Shown: positions 12,201 to 23,700 of the stretch, piece after piece | How the letters are laid out: every line of letters starts with the position of its first letter | How positions within the stretch are numbered: position 1 is the first letter of the stretch | Assembly: GCA_947462335.1 (NCBI GenBank) | Contig: OX381704.1 | Coordinates: 44,334,942-44,398,941 of the forward strand | DNA length: 64,000 bases | Origin: Harmothoe impar | Taxonomy: Eukaryota > Annelida > Polychaeta > Phyllodocida > Polynoidae | Reading direction: 5' to 3' | Notes under the pieces: generated by a model | What the model was told of the DNA's origin: nothing | Database searches by the model: none | The model's input: only the letters and a program-made list of their open reading frames with translations | Program-made: the position numbers and the translations under genes

Positions 12201-13512
12201 TTTAAAAAGAAAGTAAGATTTACTGCTACTACTACTTAGACTTTGCTATTGAGATAGTTATTTATCATTAGCAAAACGACTTGTGGGCAGGGCTACATAC
12301 CTGACTGACACCTGGCGTGCAGCAGCCATACTGAGGGGAAGCTTAAAGGGCTCCTGGTCTGGGGCTGACAGGAGAAGAGCATCCTCTGCTACCTCAACCG
12401 ACACCAGCGCCATCTTGGGGAAGTCCATGAGTGTCACGGGCTCATAGGTGTCGGTGGTCACCATCCAATATCTGAAAGAGGCAGTACATACAAATGAGGT
12501 CTGAATTTAAAAAGGAGGTGATAACGGTTTCAAGATTCAAGAAAGTTTTATTGATTAATGTAATGATACACTCATCTCAGCACCACATTATAAATAACAA
12601 TTTTATATAAGAGTGTACAATGTATGGCTCCTGCCCTATAAGCTGTATCACAAGAATGATCCACAGTTATGATCTGCGATATTTAAGGAATAAGCATGCG
12701 TTTACAGAACTAATGTAGTATGATAGAATGCCCTATGACTGTATGACATAAAAACAAAAGGCTATGCCATGTTTATTTGTGTATCGCTGGTGCCACTGAA
12801 AAGGAACCTCGTTCCATCATATCAAGTAGCCCTAGCCTATTTGAGGCCAGAGTACCTTTCTTCCCTTCACGCCGACTCTTGCTACACGGAGAGCAAGAGT
12901 TTGGTGGGGGGTGTTCTTCAAATACCATGTCATAAGCCTGTTTGTCTGCTCTGTGTGTGTACGTAACCCAGGCGAGGGACACTGAATCAACACTGATTCA
13001 AGATCAATCTCTACAACTATCAACATTGCAACAATGTTGAAAAATACATATATTAGAAATTGAATCATCATTACAGTGATGCAATAAATGTTCATTGTTG
13101 GTCAAAATTGGACATCTTTGAAAAGTGAGCGATAATTTAGCATTATAAAACGTGTCCATGTTAGACCAACACTCAAAACTGGTTGATCAAAATTGATCAA
13201 TTGCAACTGACGAACAACAATGATTCAATGGGAGTTTACCCATGTGCCCACTGTGAACCCGCAGTGCACTCACCTATCTGCTACAGGTGGGTTCTCCCTG
13301 ATCATCTTCAATCCGGCATGGTTACACTCGGCCTCCTGCACGTTGACAGCCCGGGCAGACTTGATGGGGAAGATGGTGAGGCCTGACACCTTGCCCACCT
13401 GTCTGCGCCTCCTCCTGGGCGTGGTGTACCTGTAGGCAGCTACCAGCTTAAGGCCTGCAGCCACGGCCAGGTAGGCCAGCAGCCTGCCCTCCTCCCCGAA
13501 CCTCTCCATCAT
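9230..13512 (-). CDS. mARC-like MOSC-domain protein, paralogue B (complete)
   Basis: Seven coding exons, transcribed right to left: 13274-13512, 12301-12471, 11787-11949, 10455-10595, 9889-9950, 9599-9676, 9230-9341. All junctions are GT-AG and in phase; the product is 321 residues, close to the usual 335. Residues 11-25 form the membrane anchor, followed by a basic PRRRRR stretch. MOSC N-terminal strand VSGLTIFPIKS is about 42-52, the D-R-Y-W-M-V motif is at the exon 1/2 junction, and GRDCGD starts at about 145. RPNIIVEGA is near 225-233. The Cys-x2-Cys pair (C257, C260) contains the expected molybdenum-ligand cysteine, and the C-terminal strand NPGIIRIGDPVF closes the barrel. By family this is an outer mitochondrial membrane molybdoenzyme reducing N-hydroxylated substrates with electrons from cytochrome b5. 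Two adjacent ATGs begin the frame. It sits between paralogues A and C in the same orientation, so it arose by tandem duplication. Confidence 0.92.
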
Positions 13513-13728
13513 GTGTGTGTGTTACTGGGGTGGTGCCTTTCTAGGACTGTACAGCTGCTGCAGATATAACCTATTACAGTAGTGTTACCGGGGTTATCAG
13601 GTTAGAGTATGTTGGATCATGGTCCATTCCACCAGATTGTGCACACATACATAGTCCATGTTATGGGTCAGTGTAAAGGTGGGTTGAGAGAAGGGGTGGG
13701 GGTTGAGAGCGAGCTATGGACTGCAGTA

Positions 13729-14345
13729 CACTGAAAACCCAGAGGAAGGTTCCTAGTCATTATGACGACCTAGGTTGACATAATGACTATTGAAAAGTGG
13801 TCTGGAGAATGGTGTATGAATATAGTCTCTAATTAGTTCACCTCCTAACAAAGGCATCCCTTTCACATTTGGTTTACTCTTGATTAAACAAAGTAGCTTT
13901 ACTTTTTATAAATAAGTTGTGTATGGGTGAAAATGATGGCCTTGAAGGTATAGAGACTACTCTGCTCCCTGTCACCAGTTTATATCTCACGATAGAAAAT
14001 TTACTTTAATCAATTTACAATGGGTGGCAGCACTTGACAGGGAATGTTCCATGTCCAACACCCAGGTATACCCTAGGTTGTCCCAATGACTATCCAAGGG
14101 TGTTGAGACTTGTCATTACTGATGATTTTCAAATTTACAATACCTAAAACCTTCAGGTAGTCATTCTGACTACCCAATCCATGTGACTACCTAAGGTTGA
14201 CATTATGACAACTTTGGTCTAGGCCCTATATGGATCAGATATGACTACTTTAGGTCGTCACAATGATGACCTAAGGTCGTCACCTTGACAACGTAAAGTT
14301 GTCAGTTTTGGTATTGCCAAAATGACAACCCTGGGTTTTTCAGTG
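13729..14345. mobile_element. CACTG-terminated MITE, copy 1
   Basis: 617 bp starting CACTGAAAACCC and ending GGGTTTTTCAGTG, flanked by TA on both sides (2-bp target duplication). Inside are many imperfect palindromes built from GACGACCTAGGT and GTCATTATGAC. It is the reverse orientation of copy 3 at 19364-19988: its left 110 bp match the right end of that copy. No transposase is encoded. Confidence 0.85.
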
Positions 14346-14936
14346 TAGACTTTCTCCTTAAATATTACAAAGATAATACCAGTGTTTGATATTCACATAA
14401 CAAGACGCTTGAAGTGAGGGGAGGGGGAACATATCTAGTTGAATTACAGAATTGTCTTCCCCATGCACACAACTGGTATCAGATTCTGTGAAGTATCTTA
14501 TATATTTGGGTTTGATTATGTTATCTATACATTTGGTAGGACTTTGACACCATTTTCCATCTACTGATAAAATTGATCGATATAATCAAATATTGTATTC
14601 TCAACTGTGAATCATGGTATTAGTTTGGTAGAATGGGCCGAACAAAATCTATTTTTAGTACCACTCATGGCATTGTCATAGGTCACCGTGAGGTTAGCAT
14701 AATCTGACATAACCTGTTATCCATGAATAGAGATATAGGAGCTTGCCTGCAGTAAGGGAGTGCTCATCTTTTAACAACAAGGGGGAGTCGGATTTCGTGT
14801 ATTCTCTAAGTCGAATAAATGCAATGATGTGACACTGTATGGAAAATACCATTAGATTTTAGTCAACCTCGATATAATACCCCCCCCCCCCCCCCCACAA
14901 ACACACTACTGGTCAATTCACGTTATACCCTTCCCA

Positions 14937-16244
14937 CACTGAAAACCTCAGGGTCGTCATTTTGACAATACCAAAACTGACAACTTTAGGTAGTCAAAGT
15001 GACCACCTTAGGTCGTCATTGTGACTACCCATCTGAGCCATTCAGACCAAAGTTGTCATAATGACGACCTTAGGTAGTCACAATAATTGTACCTCCACAG
15101 CCCTGGAGAGGGCGTGTGGGGGGTCACTGGAGCCCCCTGCTGTGAAGAACATGCACACTTACATAAATAGACAAATGCCAACTCCCATTGATACCATCTC
15201 TGTTGTATTTCACGAGTGGGGGCTGGGGCCATATCCCACAAAGCCGCAGGCTGAGTGGGATATGCCCCAGCCCCCACGAGTGAAATACATCAGATATGGT
15301 ATCAATGTAGTTGGCATTTGTGTTTATTTTTTATTTGAAGCCATTTTATGAAGAAAAACAATCTTTTCCTAGCCCATTGAATACGTCCACATTGTATTCA
15401 ATGGGGGCATTGAATACGGCCCTTCAATGCTAAAGCATAGGAAGTCTTGTATTTCAAAAAAATAATCTACAATACCATATATGGACTATGACATCACTTC
15501 CTCCTGGACACTGCTTACTTCCGTCTTCTCCGATTTCAAATCATTCCAACCGCTTCCTCCGGACTACACAGACTTATTTCTACCCACCCACCATCCCTCA
15601 ACATAGTCAGTTGTATAACACAACAACTCTAAAAACATTAACATTATATTTTCTACATCAGCATGCATAATTATATTCACAAATATATGCCCACTCGTCA
15701 TAATATTGTATATTCAAATTATAAATTAGATTGAATTTAACAATTAATAAAGTCAATATCTCCAGCCACTGCTTTGTATGTCTTTTCGCGGGGTGCGTTA
15801 GTGAGGTAGTCAGAATGACTACCTTAAAGTTGTTAATTTAGGTATTGTCCATTTGAAGACATAAAGTCATCAGTAATGACAACTCTCAAGTCCTAGGTTG
15901 TCCCAATGACTACCCTATGGTACATAATTCTATTCCTCACTTGCCACCTGGTTTTAATATTTGCATAACTATATCTCTCGTGAGATATACACTGGTGACA
16001 GGGAGCAGAGTGGTCTCTATACCTTTGGGGCCATCATTCTTACTCATTGGCAACGTATTTATAACAAATAATGCTACTTAGTTCAATCAAGACTACACCA
16101 AATATGTGAAAAGGATGTCTCTCATTAAGAAGTGAACTAATTAGAGACTATATTCATACACCATTCTCCACTCCATCTGCCATTATTCATTATGACTACC
16201 TAGGTCGTCATAATGACTAGGCTCCTTGCTCTGGGTTTTCAGTG
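14937..16244. mobile_element. CACTG-terminated MITE, copy 2, split by a nested insertion
   Basis: Starts CACTGAAAACCTCAGGG at 14937 and ends CTGGGTTTTCAGTG at 16244, with CA on both flanks. The left 150 bp and right 440 bp match copy 3 closely; about 715 bp in the middle (roughly 15086-15803) are absent from copy 3 and are a later insertion. Confidence 0.8.
15086..15803. mobile_element. Nested insertion inside MITE copy 2, with a long palindrome
   Basis: Sequence missing from the homologous copy at 19364-19988. Its left part (15163-15331) is an imperfect palindrome: CAAATGCCAACT, TTGATACCAT, GTATTTCAC, GTGGGGGCTGGGGC and ATATCCCAC on the left arm recur inverted on the right arm, about 80 bp per arm. 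The rest is AT-rich with AATAAA near 15746. Exact ends are uncertain to some 10 bp. Confidence 0.55.
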
Positions 16245-17784
16245 CATTATTCAAACACCACCGACCCTATAACTGAAAGTATAAGGGCCAGAGCTCCGGC
16301 CCTCGCCCCACTCCTACTCTTGCTGGATGGGCAGCAAGAGCTCGGTCTCCAGATAAATCTAAGGGGTTACAAGTATATTAATACATAGACCTGTTATTAA
16401 CTTCTTAAAGCTGGTACACAACCTCAGATACATATCGACATCTCACTTTCTGTATAGGAGTTTTCTGGTAGCATCCCATATTCAACAATTATGCTTAATC
16501 CAAGGTAACCGCAAGTCCGCCAAGGAAAAGGGAAAATGCCTCCATCAAAGAATCCAGCTTATTACCTAAGTCCAGTAGTGCCCCCTGTAGTCACATATAC
16601 TTAACACCAGTAGAGTCACATACTGAACACTAGATTGTATCATACTGTTTAGCTGTGTATAATGGAAGCATTCCAAGCAAGTAGCTGGCAAGAAACATAA
16701 TACTCAGGACCATAGATGTCCATAGTTTGTAATCAGTCCTAAATAATCAAAGGTGTCATCGTAGAATGAATGGTTTTATTATTACAAGACATAAGGTATT
16801 TTTTATTAGTCATTTTATTGAGCAAACCACAATATAATATCATGTATAGATTTAACCTATTTCAATCACATTGTTAGTAGCAAGAAGACAAAATAAATGT
16901 GCGCAATACGTCAGTCGGTTAATAACACAAGGAGCACTGGGCTGCATTTCACGAAACAAAGCCTTGTGAAATAATTTTCAGTTGTATCATAAAGTTGTAA
17001 ACCTCTGCTTATGTATTATGGAATTGTCTCGTCTATTTGCAGGGTATATGAATGGGAATGTGATATGATGTATATTAACATGTTGTAATTGATCCAACCA
17101 GGACCTGCCATACCTTGTGATACTATATAGAGCCAATGTTAGGCTTCACATGTGAGGCTTCACCGAGATGAAATGCATCAGTTAATTTTATAATCTCAAC
17201 TATATATAACGACAGCATTTGAAACATCATTCGTGCATATCACAGATGCTATCAATGAATTGAACATGTAATGACTAAATTGGTAGCTATGATATCAGGT
17301 AGTATACCTTGTCTGGGACCACGTCATTATATCAATTATTATGAAGTTGTAAATCCCTTCTGTTTATTTCATTGGCATTGCATCACCTGTTATTTTTTTT
17401 ATCATAACTACGCTATGTGTATCCGGACAAGGCACATTCCTAATTGACCTACAGGATCCCAGCATTAGACTAGATCTAGAAGTATAGCTGCTAGATGTTC
17501 AACAGTGGTGATATTAATGTTACAATAAGATCTAATTGATTTATTATATGTAATTATATAATTATGCTATAGTATTCTGATACATCATGCATGCAAATAT
17601 AACTAACTAGATAATCATGTGTGACGGTGATGGCCATTGTGTGCCCTGAAGGTAACCACATGGAAGACGGCGTCTGATTATCAACTATAATGTACCTGCT
17701 CTCATGGTCTATTCTTTATCACAGTGACAGCCCGAGCAACTGTAATGCAAAGTATATATCATAATGATAATATTGACTTAAACA
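16245..17784. other. Intergenic, no gene recognised
   Basis: Between MITE copy 2 and the stop codon of mARC C. AATAAA on the minus strand at 17540-17545 may be the mARC C poly(A) signal, 240 nt after its stop. Nothing else is recognised. Confidence 0.45.
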
Positions 17785-20700
17785 TTACTCCAGAGCGTAG
17801 ACGGGATCCCCCACCTTGATGACACCTGGGGTTACAATCTTGTATTTGTTTCCCATCACAGGAGCATAGGCATTCTCCTTCAAAAGTGGTCGGAATCTGA
17901 AATGACATAAGACCATTTTTAAGGCTGAGACATCTTAGAGAATAATGTAAAGTGGCACACCTTCACCTAATCATATCTCAATACATTGGATACAATCATT
18001 TCTTGCACAAAGTCGCTCTTAAGATATTCCACATAGCATTTCCCACTTTGATTCCAAGAGGCACAAGTCATATCTTCACAGGAGACGTCATAGCCTAAAT
18101 ATATCATTTATGACAGAGAGACTCATGCGGGACTCATGTGACCATGATGATGAGTCGGGATAGCCAATTGGTGATTTACAGATAGTCACCATAGTGCACC
18201 CAGACCACAATTAGCAACCAGTCATCTCCAAATGAGGTCAGGGGCACATGAGCTGTCCTACTCCCAAACACAGTGAAAATTTATTTTCGAGGTTGCTCTA
18301 TTTTCCTACAGAAAGTTCTCAAAACCGCCACAGCTCACTATATATATATGGATAATTGATCAATCTCCAGACTGTTAGGGTACACCAGGGTACTTATCAT
18401 TATAGTTTAAAATAAGAACTAAATGTAGTCTGTGTTATCTTGTTTGTGGCTTGTTACTGGAGCCTCCATACTAGATGCACACTCCATACAGTGCTCCATA
18501 GGTGGACCCTGACCCCCTGGGCTAGATTACGTTGGGTGTTATCAGTGCCCAGGTGAGCTATCTACAGGTGGGAGTCATACTGTGTGGTACTGTGTGTCAC
18601 CCTGCTACAACCACACTCAGGCTACTGCTACCATACAACCAAAACCAACCAGTGCAGAGGGTCATACATAGTGTCCGCCCCACAGATTAGCGACATCATT
18701 GGGATTACACAGTACAAGGGTAGGTAAGTCTAGACTACTCGTAATATTGTTTCTGTGGGATTGAATGCTAGGGAAGATATTGTGTTAACATTTGAAACCT
18801 GTAACATCAATCTTCAGTCAACTGCAACGCTAGAGTTTAAGTTAGAGAGTGCCTTGTTTGGTTAGACAGGTGGGCCACACTAACTAAGGCAGAGTGAGTT
18901 CACCTTAAACTTATGTATTAACTTGTATTTTCAGATCACATTCAGATACAATGGCTGAAAAAGGACAAAACGGAGGGGATCCTCCAGCCTATCCTGGTGC
19001 CACCCCAACTTACTCTACCCCAACCTACCCTAGTGGTGGTATTGTGGACCCTGCAATGCCTACCACCTACAACACCCCACCACCTACATACGTCCAGCCA
19101 ACCCCCTCTACCATCAACACCAGCTTCGTACTCTCTCCTGACGGAATCTTCATAGCTGCAGAAGGGGTAAGTAGCAACGATTTCCAAGTATGACAATGCA
19201 TAGAATTTACCTGAGCCTTTCATGATACATCTACCATAATAAAACATTGGTAGGCATGGGAATGTCATATAGAATAGCAGGGCAGCTTCCTAGTCCCACA
19301 CCATTATCACCCATATTATGGGCATATTTCACCTAGAAAAGGTTATTACTATTCTTTGAGTCACACTGAAAACCTCAGGGTCGTCATTTTGACAATGCCA
19401 AAACTGACAACTTTAGGTAGTCAAAGTGACCACCTTAGGTCGTCATTGTGACTACCCATCTGAGCCATTCAGACCAAAGTTGTCATAATGACGACCTTAG
19501 GTAGACCTTAGGTAGTCATAATATTTAGGTAGTCAGAATGACTACCTTAAGGTTGTTAATTTAGGTATTGTCCATTTGAAGACCTAAAGTCATCAGTAGT
19601 GACAACTCCCAAGTCCTAGGTTGTCCCAATGACTACCCTATGGTACATAATTCTATTCCTCACTTGCTACTTATGGCACACTACTGCCACCTGGTTTTAA
19701 CATTTTGCATAACTATATCTGTCTTGAGATATACACTGGTGACAGGGAGCAGAGTGGTCTCTATACCTTTGGGGCCATCATTCTCACCCATTGGCAACTT
19801 ATTTATAACAAGTAATGCTACTTAGTTAAATCAAGACTACAACAAATATGTGAATAGGATGTCTCTCATTAAGAAGTGAACTGATTAGAGACTATATTCA
19901 TACACCATTCTCCACTCCATCTGCCATTATTCATTATGACTACCTAGGTCGTCATAATGACTAGGCTCCTTGCTCTGGGTTTTCAGTGCAGACAACATTA
20001 TTTTTAGGCCAGATATATGCCATTTTGTGTGAGGACTGACAACATGTCTAGATGTAGCACCACAATATTATACTGATTATGATGCAATACTAAAATCAAG
20101 TACATGTTCTTAGATGAATCAAGATGCTTGTGCAGGTATATGCATGCATTTCTTGATGAATTAAGCATCTAGGAAGCCTAACCCAGCTTTGATTGGCGAT
20201 TCTGCACACATCACCCCCTACATCCGTACCCAAATGAAAGAATAGAATTCCGTGTTGTAACTGAAGCATATCTATAAACATGGACTAACATGTTGATTGT
20301 CCTTCTGTACAGATTCTAAGTTTCCTGCTGTTTGTGTGTGCGGCGGCGGACGGTTGGTTTGCTGCATGGGGAGGGGGAGGCTGGATCATCTTTGTTGGTG
20401 TCATCACCTGGCTCATCTCTATCATGCTCTACCTGCTGCATCTCCTCAACATCACAGAGAAGATGCCCTCCTACATGCCCCTTGGAATCATTGTAAGTAC
20501 AGCTATAGAACATACTGATTTCATGCAGTATGTTCCCTTTTGTTTGTATCAATTCATCATCAGCGAGTAACTCGCCTGTACCGCTCTGTTGATGTGACAA
20601 ATGGTGCAACGTTATATAGCATTGCTGATAACTGAAGAAAATGAAAGTATAGGCATAGGAACCATATTGATCATAAGGCAAATCACTAATAAGAATAGTA

Positions 20701-23700
20701 TTGCAGACGTATGTAGATCAATCGTCCATTATTTCATAAATATTGCCTGCTTCTGATGATGATAGATCTAGCCAGATGTATGGTGCATATAAACGTTTTC
20801 CTCCTAAATATAATATATTATGTTATCTGTCTTGCAGGAAATGGGGTACACCGGGACAGCCTCAGTTCTTATCTTCATCAGTGCATGTATAGCCAGCTCT
20901 AAGTGGGCGTGGTCTGCTGCTGTTAGAGCATGTACTGTAAGTCACTTCCTCTGCATTATAGTAGAGATGTATACACATGACTTTATCATATTGAGCAAAA
21001 CTAGTGACATATTTTCAATGATCACAGATAACGTCATTGATTAGTCATAGACCATGTGGTAGGCACTTAGTAGGGCGATGCCGACACATCACATGGTCAG
21101 AGATCGAGGACTCAGATAAGGTTGTTATCAGAGTACCAGCATATCATAATAATAATTATGTCCAGATAATCAATCAGATCTCATTGTAACATTATGGAAT
21201 GTTCAACAATTATGTCACTGTTTTAAAAAAAAACATTTTCATGGCCCACCCACCCCATGGTCACTGTTCTAAACAATATTTACAAATATTCCAAGGACCC
21301 CCACCCCCTAGCAGTTACGCAATTGTTAAACGTTCCCTTAATACCATCACTGTTGAACATTTGTCATTATGTATTACTAGCTCCTATGTGACATTGACAT
21401 GCCTTTTCTTTCTCTGTCCCAGATGTTCGGGTGGTTTGGCCTCATTGTGTACGCTGCAGACACAGTGAGGAGGGTGATGGTGTGGCGGCAGGAGAACCAA
21501 CAAGGCCTGCCTACCACCGTGGCCGCCAACAACACAACAACCAGCACACCCAACATCACCACAGAACCTCACTACTAAACAGCTGATATAATACACCAGA
21601 GGACCCCATGGTTGATGTATCATTTTATAGGACTCTAGCATTGATGAGCTTATTGTGGCCTCACGGGGTTCACTATACACAGTACTTATTGTCATTGTGG
21701 AATATTTGGGATAATGCAGGTGGTTTTTAATGAAAGTCTAAAGTATATAATGCTGAGGGCCTGAATTGATTACTGAGAGATATTGGTTGACTATCTTATT
21801 TATGTGTACAGGACTGGATAAATATAATTGAGGCGGTCAAAGAAGGTTTAGCTAGATGTGTTTTGTGAGATGTTGTATGGATATAGATCTATATATTGAG
21901 TATAAGATTGTGATACTAGACATCTATATACATGTATGTTGTATAGATATAAATATTGAGTGTAGTAAGATACGTTGAAACACATGTGTTTGTATATATT
22001 TGGGAATATTGCCTGCGTTGCTAATAAAACAGTGTTTGCACAGTGTATATACTTTCAGTTTGTGCTTTTGAGTCTTTCTTCTCATAGCATTCAATTCAGC
22101 TTTGAAGCTGCTATAAGACCTCAGATATATAAATAGTTTACTTTTTTCTGCATAGTTATCTCGTCCTAGAATTGAAGCATACATTGGCATATAGTGCGTT
22201 TTGTAAAGACACCCTGGGGTCAATTATTATACTTTGGTAATGGAGTGTAAACTAAATAGGTCCTAATGATATGAAAATTAGTAAATCTTGGAGAAAAAGA
22301 ATTGAGGATTATATTTCACTCTCCAAAATCTTAATTTTTGTCAGATTTTTGTGCCTATTTTTAGAACGGCGCTTATGCCGTTTTGCATCCAAACTCTACA
22401 TATATTAAAACCTTCTTGTCAGAATGAATGGCAGATTTTAAGAGGGAAGGGATCATCCAATTATCTGAGAAGAAAATGTAGTTTTGAGTGTGCCAGCTTG
22501 TATAGCAGCTTTGACCAATGAGCTTTGCCTGGTGGCCCGTACACACCTGTATTCCTCACTAGCGGGATACCAGTGGCACCACAGTGTAAGAGCACTTAGA
22601 GCTAACAGTTTGTTGGGACTGGTTGTTGGGATGTCTGAAATATTGGGTTTTAGGGGTCTAGACCCTTGAGGGAGAGTGGAACAATATTTACATATTACTA
22701 GCAATTTCAAATTTATTTCAACATCCACTTCATAAGCATGACATTAGTGAGGTCAGCTTGGGTCAGTAGATTTGATGTATGGGTAGAGTCCAATGCCAGC
22801 GGCCGGGGAACAATTCCCAGTTAGTGCAATCTTTCAGCACACCATATGTCAAAAGTGACAGAACAGCTCACTGATTTTTCTTTAAAAGTGTATAAATTAT
22901 CATTGTTGGTTAGGCTAGTAGTAGCAACGCAGATTCCGTGGTGACTGGCACTATTAAGGGATTCTGTTTACATTAGCTAATATTACAAAATTGTGGGCCG
23001 ACCTCACTTTAATTTTTAAATTCATGAATACTTAATCCCCCTTTGCAAACGCCATATTCATAAATAAAAGAGATTTTTCTGTCAATGGTTATTAGAATGG
23101 TTATTACGCATAGCCCGGGAGGGATTTGAACATGGATCCAATGGGCTAACCCTTACCACATCCTGAACAGGTAACAAAATGAGAGTGGAGGTGTCCTAGC
23201 ATTCAGGGAATGCATGTAGATCTACTGCCGAAACAGAGATTTAGTACCCTAATCTAGACATCCTCTTAGGACGGAATAGGAACTGTATAAAAAGTAGTGG
23301 CCCCCTCATTTCAGTTCCCTGATCTGGCCCCCCCTCCCTCATTTTCCTGTAATATTAACCATGCTGATGATATTTGACATGCCCTTTGTCTTTCTGTCCC
23401 AGATGTTCGGCTGGTTCGGCCTCCTTGGAACAATCATAAATGACGTTACTATTTTTTCCCCTTTCACCGCATTTGTCACTGATTTTGGCAAGTTTAGGCT
23501 ACATACATTCCCCACCTGGGATTAGCATGTGTATCCCCACACCTTCAGGTCACATATTTTTAGTATTATACACTGAAAAAGTAAATTCGTCTACAGGCTC
23601 TGTAGTGAGAAGGAAGCAGGTCTTCTAGCTGAAGTTGTCAGATAGAAGACCCACTTGGCATCTACCAGCCCAAAACCTGATGTTTGCCAGCTCTGGACTT

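Noticed and set aside
12530..12760. Possible 3' end of a LINE in mARC B intron 1
   Set aside because: TTCAAGATTCAAGAAAGTTTTATTG resembles some LINE tails, but no RT-coding sequence or repeat copy in the window supports it.
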